Shown here: positions 33,374 to 44,716 of the stretch, one piece after another
Numbering within the stretch: position 1 is the stretch's first letter
How the letters are laid out: every line of letters starts with the position of its first letter
Origin: Antedon mediterranea
Taxonomy: Eukaryota > Echinodermata > Crinoidea > Comatulida > Antedonidae
Reading direction: 5' to 3'
Assembly (NCBI RefSeq): GCF_964355755.1
Contig: NC_092672.1
Location: forward strand, 5,954,001 to 6,018,000
DNA: 64,000 nucleotides
Program-made: the position numbers and the translations under genes
The notes under the pieces: generated by a model
Databases searched by the model: none
What the model was told of the DNA's origin: nothing
The model's input: the letters and a program-made list of their open reading frames with translations, nothing else

Positions 33374-34238
33374 TAAGAGGCCTCTTATTTAAAGTAGTCT
33401 CTTCCATAACCAATATAAATTTATGGTCCAGGAAATTGTTTTCTAGTACAGTTTAATCTGTCGTAAATAGACATCTTCTACACACATGCTGTAGGTAACC
33501 ACAGCATTTCATTTTTGATATACACAATAGGTAGGCCTACGTTGTTGTCTGGCGGTGTCCTTTTTACGAATCGTTCGTGCCCCAGCTCGCTGTATGAGTA
33601 CGATACACACGTCAATATCGTGTTACATCCAGGGGCCAAAATGTGTTTATTTTGTATTTATATCTGTACTTGATCAAACCAGGAATGTATAGTACTTTCC
33701 TGATAAAACTCATTTTATAGTTTAAGATATTGTGATCTTCAATACCTTTGCTGAATATAGATCTGTATGATATATTATCTATCATGGAGCAATGAAGAGC
33801 ATTTAATATAATTCTTGGTTGGGGCGGCTGCTTCTCATTCTCACAGGTTTCCTCATATTTATGGTTTCAAATTGATATTCATTATATAACCGTTTTTTTG
33901 GTTCAATTTAGTCAGAAAACAATCATTTGAATAGTAGGCTGGGCATTTTAAGTGAAACAAATTGCAAACAGAGATTTTTCTTTTTTAAATGGTGACATGT
34001 GACAAGAAAAAATTTGATCATCACACCTCTCACTCTTGCTGATGATATGCAAATTAGCTTAAATATGCAAATAAGGGTGACATTACAGGGTTACCACATA
34101 TCAAAAACTAATAGTCAAAGGGAGTTGATTTTTTCACTGATAAATTCAGAAGTATATATATATTTATATTTGCTCTAATGAAACATTTTTACCAAAAAAC
34201 ATTTGACCCTCGACCCCATTTTTCAATACTTCCGGCCA
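33374..34238. repeat. Mixed; repeat shared with 63.1-63.4 kb
   Basis: 33,950-34,190 matches 63,125-63,370 (GAGATTTTTCTTTTTTAAAT, ATGATATGCAAATTAGCTTA, ATATGCAAATAAGGGTG). The rest shows no gene. Confidence 0.6.
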
Positions 34239-34239
34239 T

Positions 34240-35630
34240 TTTTTCTTATCATCGTAATCTCCATCATCAACTTCATGTTCGTCATCGTCATCATTTTGTC
34301 ATCATTATCTTTATTGTCGTCTTCATCTGTATATAAATTAGTCATACAATTATACAATATACAAGTTTGAACTACTTCAATGTTACTTTATTATAATATA
34401 ATATATTTAATATATTGCAACAATTTAAAAAATTAATAAGCTAACTACCTCTGTAAAACAATTGATTTAAATAACTCTGGTTATTTTTATATAGTTTACT
34501 TATAAGAACAAGTAGTTTGTGTAATATTCCATAATACTGTAATACCATAATATTAATATCTTATTTAAATGACAATAAAATAACATATTTACTTTAAATT
34601 TTTCATATTATATTATGTATGACAAATAATATACATGTATGAAAATTAATAAAAGCAAAAGATTCAATGTTTAAATTATTATTATATTATTTAAAAATGT
34701 TTAAATTCTAAAATAGTAAATAAAATTTAGATATACACACCACTACCACCAACATTATTAAAACTAAACTAATGTGATAAAATTATTGCATGTAAATAAC
34801 ATGGTATATATGCTTTATTTAAACACGAAGACTTGGCTCAACTAGCAGTTGTTTTTCTGCAAGGCCGTGTATAAAAACAAAAAGTTCACAAACAAAAACC
34901 TTAACTACAATACATTGTACTGAAATATAAATACTAATAAACAATCTTAACTACTGTTTTTGATGTTCATTTATGCTTAAAACTAACTACTGAATAGATT
35001 AAAAAATAAACATGGCAGAGATATAATGTTTCAATTAAAATACACATTATACCTTTACAAAGTTGTCATAATTTGTTTTTAAATAAAAAAATGGTTTGAC
35101 AATTTTTAAGATCATCATTAATTTCATTCTATATATATATATATATATATGTGTCAAAGTCAAAATTGCTAAACACTATTTTTATATTAAGTTTCATACT
35201 ATAGTATTGATATATGATAACTATATATTAGCTTTTTTTAAAGAAAATTATTGTTCTCTGGATTTTGTTTTTGTATGCATTTTATATTCTTTTTTTGCTC
35301 CATAATTCGTCAATTTGTAGTGAATTTACCGATCGTATGGGCTAGAATTTTTACTTTTGTAATGAATTGTGTTGTGTCTATAATTCTTATGTGATTAAAA
35401 ATATTTTTCTCTTTTAGTTAATGATTATGCAAATTGATTGATCCATATATTTGTATATATAACATTTTACAGTACTTTGATTCTGCATTGTTTAGAATGC
35501 CAATTATAAGTAAATCATTATACTATACAAAGATTCTAGACAGTCTATTTGTTGTTTACTTGAGTGAACTGTCTATAGAATTGATTGCATCATCCCTAAC
35601 TTCTCTCATCATTATCTATGCATAGTACTG
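34240..35630. repeat. Duplicated AT-rich module with CAT array
   Basis: This has the same layout as 2.37-3.64 kb: a CATC-rich start (34,245-34,330), TATATAAATTAGTCATACAA, ATATTGCAACAATTT, and at the far end a variant block CCCTAACTTCTCTCATCAT (35,593-35,612). An AT dinucleotide run lies at 35,130-35,152. No gene is seen. Confidence 0.55.
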
Positions 35631-36690
35631 TATGTTTGTTTATTTTTATTACTAATCTTTTTTTTTTTTTGTAATATGTCAATTTTTTGATACATGTTTC
35701 TGTAAAATTTATTTCCTATCTGTGTTTTTGTTACATAGTTCTCCTAATTTGTATTTTACACACAACACAAGTGAGTTAGTTTATTGAGAAATACTGTAAA
35801 ACCAGAAACTTTCGCAACATGAAACGCAAATCGGTTGCATCAGCAATTTTTGTGACAATCTGACATAAAACTTTCACAAATTTGAAAAATAAAGTACAAG
35901 TAAATATTTTATGTGCGACATTTGTGGTGTTGAAATGCATGTACTATGTGTGTAACTCATTGTAGTAAAATTAATAACAACGCGTCAAACATTGTATGCT
36001 CTCTCTTCGTATAAAGATGCTACTGTAGTATACAGTCGAGTTACAGTAACAAGACTGTGTACTGTATTCTCACTTAGCAATAAGAATGCGATGTCCTTTG
36101 TGTTTACCGACATTATGTGATAACGCAAACAAAACAGCTATCACTATCAGTAGTAGGAGCACGTGTACTGGAAATTGCTTGTATGTTACAAGTTACTGTA
36201 TAGTTGACCCAATTCCCACGCATCATTGTACAGACGTATTGAATTCTCACTTAGCAATAATAATGCAACATCGCTGAATTAAAGGTCCAGTGTGTTGTCA
36301 TAGAGAGCCAGTAAATCAGTATCAGTATGGATGTTCGTGGAATTTTGGGGGAATTACACCAGCCAAATGAGGTAATATCAAGATCGCCATATAAGGGGGA
36401 TGGCTGGGTGGGAAGATTAAAATGTTTGTACAACTATTTTATTGAACGGCTAATGAAGTGTATAAATAATACTCTAAATTCCTATTTGTTGCTATAATTT
36501 GAAATTGGCCTATCCTACATTTTTTTGGCTACTGCCCACTTCAGAAATACCCACTGGTCTACAGAAAAATAAATTAATTTACTGTGGTTGGAACTTCAAC
36601 AAAGTGTCCCCTTTGACTAATGTTGCTGTAAATGTATCTTTATTTGCCCTTGGTGACACATATAACTTTTATCAGATTGTTATTCAGACT
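35631..36690. other. Downstream of the tandem EEP gene; no gene seen
   Basis: Partial internal duplication: TTCTCACTTAGCAATAAGAATGC (36,070) and TTCTCACTTAGCAATAATAATGC (36,245) differ by one base. A short frame with CPLC at 36,086 lacks any support. Confidence 0.4.
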
Positions 36691-38112
36691 TTACACTGCT
36701 ACTGGTTTTTTAGGTTGCTCCTTAGTTTCATTTAGTTTCAGCTTGTCTTCCACATCATTAATAAGTGAATCAACTTCATTCTTGCTTTGTTTAGAGAAGT
36801 AGACAAAACAGTCAATATTCATTCTTTCCTTACAACTGTCTTCAGGTTTTTCTTCAGGTTTTATTTTAAATTCTCCTCCAGTTCCTTCAAATGTTGCCAA
36901 CCATTCTCTTACATCATTGTTGAAATTGCCACCAATTATTATATGATCTGCATTTTCACCATAATTCTCTCTTGTAGACTTTAGGAGATTTTCAAAGTTT
37001 GTGTTTTGTGCATCAGTATCATTTTTCCCTTTCTGGTTATCATGCCATGATATTGCTATTATGGTCTTATTTCCTAATGTTTCTTGATTCTTAATTTGTA
37101 GTCGTAGAATTGTAGATGACTCATAGAATTGTTGAGAAGGTAGTTCTTCAAAGCTGATCTTGTTGAACGTAGTGTCTTTTGCAATAAGGCCTACATCCTC
37201 ATGGTAAGTATGCTCAAAGTCCTCTTCTGGAAACAGTTTAACGGTTGTATTATCTGGTATTTGCTGCAAAAATATTACATCTGAATTTGTAATCGCTTTT
37301 AAGGCTGCAATATCGTTTTGACCCAGTATCTTTTTTCGCACATCTAAAGTAGTCATAGTTAATTTTTGGTCGTCACCAATATCAAACGTAGCAGATACAG
37401 GATTGTGTTTCAAAAACGATATGATATTAATTGAATCTACTTGTGATACTTCAAGATCAGATGAAAATACAAAATAATCAATGTTTTTTTGATAACTTGG
37501 GTTGTTTGTTCGAACTCCTTTTAAATTTTCTGGAGCTTTGACTTTGAAGTTTTCATTCTCAATCAATTTCTCTAAAGGAAGGTTAAAGTCACCACCAATT
37601 ATTACAGGAGCTGCGTCATTTTGTTGGGACATTTCATCAGCAAATTTATAAAGTTCCTTAAGAGCATTTATTTGATCATTACCTTTTGTAGGGGTATCAT
37701 CTTTTTTTTTTTTTTTTCCACCAGACTGTGGTCCATGCCATGATATTGCTACTAGTTTTGTGTGGGGTTCATGGCGATGTCTTAAAAGGAGTGCGCAAAG
37801 TCGAGGATGCTTAATTTCTGTAGTAATTTTAACTTTCTTAAATAATGATCTTTTTACCAGTATGCCTTTGCCGCATTGGAATTCATAAAAAAAATTATGA
37901 TTGTTTCTGTCTTCATCTTTTGATTCTTGTAAAAAGATTATGTCATGTGAGAGTTGCAGTAGATCTAAGGATGATTTAACTGTATTAGGATCTTCTTTGC
38001 CTACATTAAATGTATTTATTTTAAATTTTAATGTGGGAGTATTTCTTAAAGTACAATCTCCTTGAACAGGATTGTGATCAAATTTCACTAAAGATTTTTC
38101 TGCTTCAGCCAT
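36691..38112 (-). CDS. Tandem EEP (DNase I-like) fold protein, two bodies
   Basis: 473 residues, intronless; an in-frame TAA 27 nt upstream of ATG supports the start. First unit: DHNPV (12-16), INTFNVG (32-38), FLQES (60-64), AISWHG (122-127), IIGGDFNLP (171-179), NIDYFVF (210-216). Second unit: KHNPV (235-239), TTLDVRK (254-260), FLQQIP (281-286), AISWHD (353-358), IIGGNFNND (392-400), NIDCFVY (432-438). The family normally runs N, E, H, D-N, D, then SDH at the end. Here each DH/KH motif precedes its body, and nothing like it follows the last body. The first unit keeps the expected catalytic Asn, Glu, His, Asp/Asn and Asp-His; the second has lost several of them (Asp for Asn, LQQ, GNFN, KH). 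The likely role is a phosphoesterase or nuclease with one active and one degenerate domain. There is no signal peptide or membrane segment. Substrate unknown. A Lys tract (133-137) is encoded by a long A run. Confidence 0.85.
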   Translation of the reverse strand: MAEAEKSLVKFDHNPVQGDCTLRNTPTLKFKINTFNVGKEDPNTVKSSLDLLQLSHDIIFLQESKDEDRNNHNFFYEFQCGKGILVKRSLFKKVKITTEIKHPRLCALLLRHRHEPHTKLVAISWHGPQSGGKKKKKDDTPTKGNDQINALKELYKFADEMSQQNDAAPVIIGGDFNLPLEKLIENENFKVKAPENLKGVRTNNPSYQKNIDYFVFSSDLEVSQVDSINIISFLKHNPVSATFDIGDDQKLTMTTLDVRKKILGQNDIAALKAITNSDVIFLQQIPDNTTVKLFPEEDFEHTYHEDVGLIAKDTTFNKISFEELPSQQFYESSTILRLQIKNQETLGNKTIIAISWHDNQKGKNDTDAQNTNFENLLKSTRENYGENADHIIIGGNFNNDVREWLATFEGTGGEFKIKPEEKPEDSCKERMNIDCFVYFSKQSKNEVDSLINDVEDKLKLNETKEQPKKPVAV

Positions 38113-38990
38113 AGTGTATATAATGTAATCACAGTAATGTTACTTTATCCATGGAGCATGCTTTATCCACTGAGAAAAATACCATATAATAAAAAAAGAA
38201 ATACTATCAAAATATATTTGCTATATAATTATATAACATAATGAGCTACTTTGTACTTAAGAAAGAATAGGTGATTTTTTTAATGCTTAGAATTGTTCAA
38301 TATAAACAAATATTTAATTTACAAGTTCTCAATTTTTTCCACTGTAGTATTCACCAATTTGGCTTCATCAACTGAAAACTGCAAATGGTAGAACAACCAT
38401 TAATTTTTGTCATGTGCAATGCGGCTCTACAGCTCACTATGTCGGTCGGTTGGTCAGTAAACACTAACTTGAGCACGCGACTGCATCTATCTATATGGCC
38501 TTGTTGCTATTGTTGATACTTTGGTAAGCAATATCTGTCCTATAATGAACAAGACAAGATGGTTATTTAAAACATATTCACTGAGGTAAATGAATCTTTT
38601 ACCAGATATTTGTAAAAATTATTTTAGAACCACAGATGATGTTGCCACTCTTTGGCAAAATCAAGCTATTTGTTTGCCTAGATTAATAAATTACATTACA
38701 TTAAACCTATTACCTCTTTAGTTTTGCACATTTGTTTAGGCGCTACTAGGGTTTAAGAACAGTCTTTACTAATTATTCTGAACATCAGAAACCTATAGTG
38801 ACAAAAGAAAACAAAATTATAAACAAATTATTTTATTCTGGCCATTGATCACAGAAACTATTGGTTTAAAATAAATTAGAGTTTGCTTTAAATTATTGCC
38901 CTCATTCATTTCATTTTTTTTTTTTTTTCAAAACATATTAACCAATTTAACACTACTATCATGAAAAATATGTTTGATTTAAAATGTTGT
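38113..38990. other. Upstream of the tandem EEP gene
   Basis: This is the likely promoter side of the minus-strand gene. No clear TATA or initiator can be assigned. The rest is AT-rich without gene features. Confidence 0.35.
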
Positions 38991-39530
38991 TTAAAGATTT
39001 ATTGTCCTCCTGAAAACAAAATTCTTAAAACATTATTTGTTAAATATGCCATTTTATTGTCACATAGTTATCCACTCTAATTAATGTACAGCGCTTTTGG
39101 TCTTTTTTAGGAAAGTATTCTGGAAGTATGTTTCCTTGTGTGTTTGATCCAAAAAAATGATTGGGGTAATAATGTTCAGATTGAGAGCTTGCTTATATGC
39201 GCTATATAAGAATGAACTATTATTATTATTATTATTATAGTATATAGTATCCACATTTACCAAAAAATGGATCGACGGAAAAAAAAGGATTTACCTGAAT
39301 TCAATTCAAAGCAACAAATAGTCAAATTAGTTGCCAGCCAATGGGTTTTGAATTTAATTTGTCATTTTTTTCATTTTTTCCCGCGAAAGTGAATAACAAA
39401 ATAATGTTAAAATATGAACACCAAAAATTATTATGCCATCCTATGACATGAAGTATATTGAAAGTCTGAATTGTGTGTATTTTGTAACGTAGTAGAGTTT
39501 TTTTCATTCCAAGCAGCTAAAACAGATTGA
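38991..39530. mobile_element. TTAA-flanked MITE, copy 3, disrupted
   Basis: TTAA followed by AGATTTATTGTCCTCCTG (38,995) and the inner words AATATGCCATTTTATTG and GTTGCCAGCCAATGGG match the copy at 25,340. The right end is replaced at about 39,430 by a Helitron-family scrap (TTATGCCATCCTATGACATG). It is interrupted at about 39,085-39,245 by other sequence. Confidence 0.5.
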
Positions 39531-39812
39531 AATATACTCTGTATAGATAAAATTAAGTAACCAATGCTATGATAGATTCATTGAATGCAATTTTGATTTT
39601 GAAAACTTAAATGTGCACATTCGTTGTCATTTTGCAATTAAAGTTTTAAAAAATGAATGAAATTGATTACAGAAGGTATGAAGAACAAAAATCAATTGAA
39701 ATAATGGCATTTTAAATAATTCAGAAATGGAATTGTGTGCAAGGCAAGAGAATATTTTAATTCCATGCCACTAAAGCATGGGAATGAACTCCCAAATGAA
39801 ATCACAACTTAA
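39531..39812. other. No gene seen
   Basis: AT-rich spacer ending with the TTAA target site at 39,809-39,812. Confidence 0.4.
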
Positions 39813-39956
39813 GCCCTGCGCACACTGTAGCTATCGGCTGAGCCAACTGGCATGAATAACACTTTGCTCACTAAAAAATTTGCCGCTAACTGTGATCGCG
39901 TTCTATTGGACACATACTAAACGCCTTCAGTACGCGATTTTCTGATTGATAATTAC

Positions 39957-41238
39957 TTCATAGTTCATAGTTCATTTTATTTGTCCATACGGAAATTCAT
40001 GTGACATACAATTGCTCAAAGTTAAAAAGTTAATACAATAAAATTACATAGCAACAAAATTCAACGACTTAACTACGGTTATTAAAATGTCTAATTGAGT
40101 ACGCAATAAAAGAATTAAGGAAGGGTTTTGTTCTACAGCGTGTAGCCCTCAAACGCCTTCCAGATCTCAGCCATTGAAAATCACTATAGAGCGGATGACT
40201 CTCATCTTTCATTATGGCAAATGACCTTATCATAAATTTTGACATTACAAACATCATCAAATCTAATGATCTGTTTAGTTATTCTGCACGCCTTATTTAC
40301 TAAACACTTTCCATTACCGACTTATAAAATAGACCTAATATTGTGTTGTCAACATTAAAACGAGTTTAATTTTCTTAAAAAGTACAATCTAGAGTTACCC
40401 TTAGACATGATCGTTTTACAATGTTCACCCCAATTAAGCTTGTTGTCGATTACCATGCCAAGATATTTATATTTGGACACAATATCAATATTAACTTCAT
40501 TGATTTTAACCTGAACATAATCCGGTTGATTAGAACGGTTTCGGAAGTCAAAATTCATTTCTTTAGTTTTACTTTCATTAATATCAATCAATGTATTGAA
40601 TGCAGAGGAAAAATCCACAAAAGTTGCCCTAACATAACATTTCAAATTATCAACATTACTCTGAATCAAATGGACAAGTGTAAGAACAGCATCATCTACA
40701 CACTTGTGTGGTTGGAAAGCAAATTGCAAAGGGTCAAGAAGCGGAGATAAAGGGGCAAAGCACTTCATAACAATAGGGGTAAGTGCTACCAGACGAAAGT
40801 CAATTCAATTGATTAGGGCGGAATCTATCTCTTAGCAAACTCTTTAATTTCTTAGTAGCCCACAGTTTATCATTACCAAACACTTTAATAGTCCTTGTCT
40901 TAACAAATTGTTCTTCACAAAATGTAATATATGCGTTGACAGTATCAACAGAAGCGTCCAAACTTTCAGAGTCAATAAGAGTAAGACTATCTGTGTTGTC
41001 AAAACATGCTCGAAGTACATGAACAGCATCATCGTCCCATATCTTCACTGAATTCTTTAGAGGTTTTTTACTAATAAACCTTTGCTTATAAGATGATAAA
41101 AGGTGGATAACATGATCAGAGTTGCCGATATCAGGAGCGATGTAGCACTTATAAGAATTAGCTACAGAACTATAGCATTGGTCAACAATGTTATCTCCTC
41201 TGGTTGGTTTGTTGAGGCATTTTACGAAATTATGAACA
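39957..41238 (-). mobile_element. CR1-like LINE, 3' part, with internal deletion
   Basis: Minus-strand order: the end of the endonuclease domain (NVHNFVKCLNKPTRGDN; APDIGNSDH near 41,125), the linker (SVKIWDDDAVHVLRACFDNT, GNDKLWATKKLKSLLRDRF), then RT (DPLQFAFQPHKCVDDAVLTL, VDFSSAFNTL). RT then jumps straight to IDINESKTKEMNFDF and YKYLGMVIDNKLNWGEH. The part with GVPQG and YxDD is missing, so RT cannot work. The C-terminus has HPLYSDFQWLRSGRRLRAT and ends in SIRHFNNRS and a stop. The tail is (ATGAACT)n at 39,957-39,985. The 5' part of the same copy continues at 44,671-44,716 and 52,115-52,350. Confidence 0.85.
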
Positions 41239-42044
41239 TTAGGCGCAGGAGCCCCGGATAGCGTTACGAAGTCGTTAACTCTGTCAGCCCATGGTCAACC
41301 CAACTAATGTGTTTTTCCCAAGGACAACTTATCAATAACTAAACTTTGTCACCACCCATAAGTGTGCTGTTCATTTCCTATTGACCAATGAACACCAATG
41401 TAACTGGACCTGAGTTTCTTGCTATTCGACCTTGGGTGCAAATTATACAATTAATTGATGTTAAGGCCACTGACTACTCTTTTCTGTATAGAAACACTGA
41501 ATTGACTGAATAATAAGAAAACCCTACAATAATTTCTACTACTACTTGATATGGTGTTATACAAGAACTATATTAAAAGAATTGAATGTATGGAGAATGA
41601 AAAGTTAAACGTTATAACTTATATGTAAAACATCACTCATCTATCAGATATATCATTTTCTAAAAATTGTTTCATTAGTTAGAATAGATCACGGAAAACC
41701 AATACCAATACTGATCTGGACTCGGAAATTCAAAATGTAGCAGGCAACGTTTCACCAATGAAAACTTTCAAGACAAACAAAGTATCATAATTATCATGAT
41801 ATCCATTTTTATTTAATAACGATAAATGGATACAGTATAAATATTTCGTCTTTTTTGTTATTTTGTGATGGAAAATATATTGAGTGAACATTGGCACTGA
41901 GCTTAAATGTTCCCCGTCCCCTTAATGTCCGCTTTATAGGAGTGTCCCCTCAGTAAGGATTTGCTGTTTTTCCCCTTAATAATAAATTATGATGTCCATC
42001 TTATCCTCTCAATTTTAATGTGCTACACCCGATAATAGAATACA

Positions 42045-42217
42045 CATCTAGCTCGTGTGTACTTTAAAGAACCTAGTACATCTTTCGAGACGAGTGGGGG
42101 GTTACCCCGGTGTATTAGTACATCACAGCCACTGATCACCAACTGGGCCCTCTGGGAGACCAGTCTTTGACTGAAGAGGTTACCCAGTATAAATATATAT
42201 TTCAATTCAATTCAATA
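42045..42217 (+). mobile_element. SINE body and tail
   Basis: GTGTGTACTTTAAAGAACC and GTGGGGGGTTACCCCGGTG match the minus-strand SINE at 626-978. It ends in an ATTCAATTCAATTCAAT tail. The tRNA-like head is missing. Confidence 0.65.
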
Positions 42218-42239
42218 GAATAACTGTACAGTAGGCTCC

Positions 42240-43650
42240 CATTTGATGCAATGTGTTACCCAATGTGCTCAATTTGATTGTGCTACCCAAATCCATGCTA
42301 TCCATTTGAAATAATTTGCTATCCATTTGAAAGAATGTGCTACCCGATAATCCGTATAGAATAATGTACAGTACAATTATATCCATTTGATTGTGCTACC
42401 TAATGTGCTATCCATTTGAAATAATGTGCTATCCATTTGAAAGAATGTGCTATCCATTTAAAAGAATGTGCTACCCGATAATCCGTATAGAATAATGTAC
42501 AGTACAGTACTATATCCATTTGATTGTGCTACCCAATGTGCTATCCATTTGAAAGAATGTGCTATCCATTTAAAAGAATGTGCTACCCGATAATCCTTAT
42601 AGAATAATGTACAGTACTATATCCATTTGACTGTGCTACCTAATGTGCTATCCATTTGAAAGAATGTGCTACCCGATATTCCGTAGGCTATAGAATAATG
42701 TACAGTACAATTATATCCATTTGATTGTGCTACCTAATGTGCTATCCATTTAAAATAATGTGCTACCCGATAATCCTTATAGAATAATGTACAGTACTAT
42801 ATCCATTTGATTGTGCTACCCAATGTGCTATCCATTTGAAATAATGTGCTATCCATTTGAAATAACGTGCTATTTGAAAGAATGTGCTACCCGATAATCC
42901 GTATAGAATAATGTACAGTACAATTACATCCATTTGATTGTGCTACCTAATGTGCTATCCATTTGAAATAATGTGCTATCCATTTGAAATAATGTGCTAT
43001 CCATTTGAAAGAATGTGCTATCCATTTGAATAATTTTCTATCCATTTGAAAGAATGTGCTACCCGATAATCCGTATAGAATAATGTACAGTACTATATCC
43101 ATTTGACTGTGCTACCTAATGTGCTATCCATTTGAAATAATGTGCTATCCATTTGAAATAATGTGCTATCCATTTGAAATAATGTGCTATCCATTTGAAA
43201 GAATGTGCTATCCATTTGAATAATTTTCTATCCATTTGAAATAATGTGCTACCCGATAATCCTTATAGAATAATGTACAGTACTATCTATTTGATTGTGC
43301 TACCCAATGTGCTATCCATTTGAAATAATGTGCTATCCATTTGAAATAATGTGCTATCCATTTGAAATAGGCCTAATGTGCTATCCATTTGAAAGAATGT
43401 GCTACCCGATAATCATAGAATAATGTACAGTACTATATCCATTTGATTGTGCTACCTAATGTGCTATCCATTTGAAATAATGTGCTATCCATTTGAAAGA
43501 ATGTGCTATCCATTTGAAAGAATGTGCTATCCATTTGAAAGAATGTGCTACCCGATAATCCGTATAGAATGCACAGTACAGTTATATCATAGTTATATCC
43601 ATTTGATTGAGCTATCTATTGTGCTATCCGTTTGAACTAATGTGCTGTCT
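42240..43650. repeat. 21-bp minisatellite with higher-order repeat
   Basis: The basic unit is ATCCATTTGAAATAATGTGCT. Groups of units are separated by a longer block with ACCCGATAATCCGTATAGAA, TAATGTACAGTACTATATCC and ATTTGATTGTGCTACC, repeated about ten times with varying numbers of basic units. The open frame with CYPFERM repeats is an artefact of the 21-bp period. Confidence 0.9.
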
Positions 43651-44640
43651 GTTTGAAATAATTCAGGTTTTTTTTTTTAAATATGTTTTGCTATCCATTT
43701 TAAACGTGCTAAACAAGTTACATATTTGTTGATATAAATTTGCGGTACACCACGTAGGCCTAGTTCTGAAAAGAACTGTTGAGTTGCTTGACGTTTCGAT
43801 TTAGGCCTACTCCAAAGTCAAAGTCTCCAAAGCTATTCCATCATGTCGTATTCGGGGAATCGCCCACAAGTGTTTTCTCAGAGAAGGGTATGTTCTGTAT
43901 GGGGTTCTGTATGCTATTTGTTAATAATGTACAAAAAATGAAATGAAAAATCATATTAATTATCGGTATGTACGGAGGAAGCTCGAACAAGACGAAGCGC
44001 GAAACAAATAAAAGCGCAGCGCGAAACATCTGAAATGATATACAATTTCTAAAAACATGAAAACACAGAATATATTATATTAATATAACTTTTTAATATT
44101 TCCAAAGGCTCGGACAAGGAAGAAGGGCCTTAAAAAACTGAATTGCTATATGTTAGACCACATTTCCATAACTTTTCAAAACTCATCGAACCCTCTGCTA
44201 GTAGGCCTAATTAATATAGGAGCGTATCGCCAAATCATTAGAGAAAAAAAAACATGGCATAAAGATGTAATTAATCAACCAACGGCCAAAGAATACCAAC
44301 AATTTTAATTTAGGTTTCGATTCGTAATTACTAATGTGGTGGACTAAGCCTAGTTTGAAACTATAGTGACCATTTATTTTAGAAAGAAAGAAAGACAAAT
44401 TTGTTTCCATCTCCATGTTATTGTTAATACCAAGGCACTTTTCAATTAAAAATTCTGGCCTAGTATTCTTGCAAGGTCGTCACAGCTCCAGTTACAAACG
44501 GTGATACAAAGTGTCAATCATTGACCAGTGAACAGCCCACTGGTAGGATAGTCCTTGAAACCGTCCGTAAAACACATTAATCACTCACATCAGTCATGCC
44601 GCTAATGGTTGAAAACCTCACTTTTTGGGGTTTTCAAACG
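43651..44640. other. Interior and right arm of inverted-repeat element 1
   Basis: No coding is recognised. 43,975-44,030 has GACGAAGCGCGAAAC and AGCGCAGCGCGAAAC, a short direct repeat. 44,440-44,640 is the right inverted arm. Confidence 0.4.
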
Positions 44641-44670
44641 TAACGCTATCCGGGGCTCCTGCGCCTAATG

Positions 44671-44716
44671 GAGAATTCGACAGTTCTTTATCACAATTAT
44701 ATTAAAATCACCCATA
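44671..44716 (-). mobile_element. LINE endonuclease sliver between two insertions
   Basis: Only 46-48 bp of the outer LINE survive here. On the minus strand it reads ATGGGTGATTTTAAT (MGDFN, the endonuclease active-site motif) and then, after a frame slip, CDKELSNSP. It joins the part at 52,115 on one side and the part ending at 41,238 on the other. Confidence 0.75.

Larger units (their letters stand above)
41239..44668. mobile_element. Inverted-repeat element 1 (about 3.4 kb)
   Basis: The outer ends are perfect inverses for 28 bp: AGGCGCAGGAGCCCCGGATA then GCGTTACG at the left, and the reverse complement at 44,641-44,668. Weaker similarity goes on for about 200 bp (CTGTTCA...TTGACCAATGA against TCATTGACCAGTGAACAG; GTAACTGGACCTG against CAGCTCCAGTTAC). 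It splits the endonuclease domain of the surrounding LINE (…MGDFN | NVHNFVKC…). No transposase was found inside; it holds a SINE tail, a minisatellite and AT-rich DNA. Target duplication unresolved. Confidence 0.6.

Noticed and set aside
36086-36277. Short frame beginning MRCPLC, RING-like at first sight
   Set aside because: No further Cys/His spacing of a RING; it lies in locally duplicated DNA.
41239-41266. First read as LINE coding sequence (LSGAPAP)
   Set aside because: The same 28 bp occurs inverted at 44,641-44,668 and bounds a separate insertion, so it is the end of inverted-repeat element 1.
43447-43635. Frame with CYPFERM repeats
   Set aside because: By-product of the 21-bp minisatellite.
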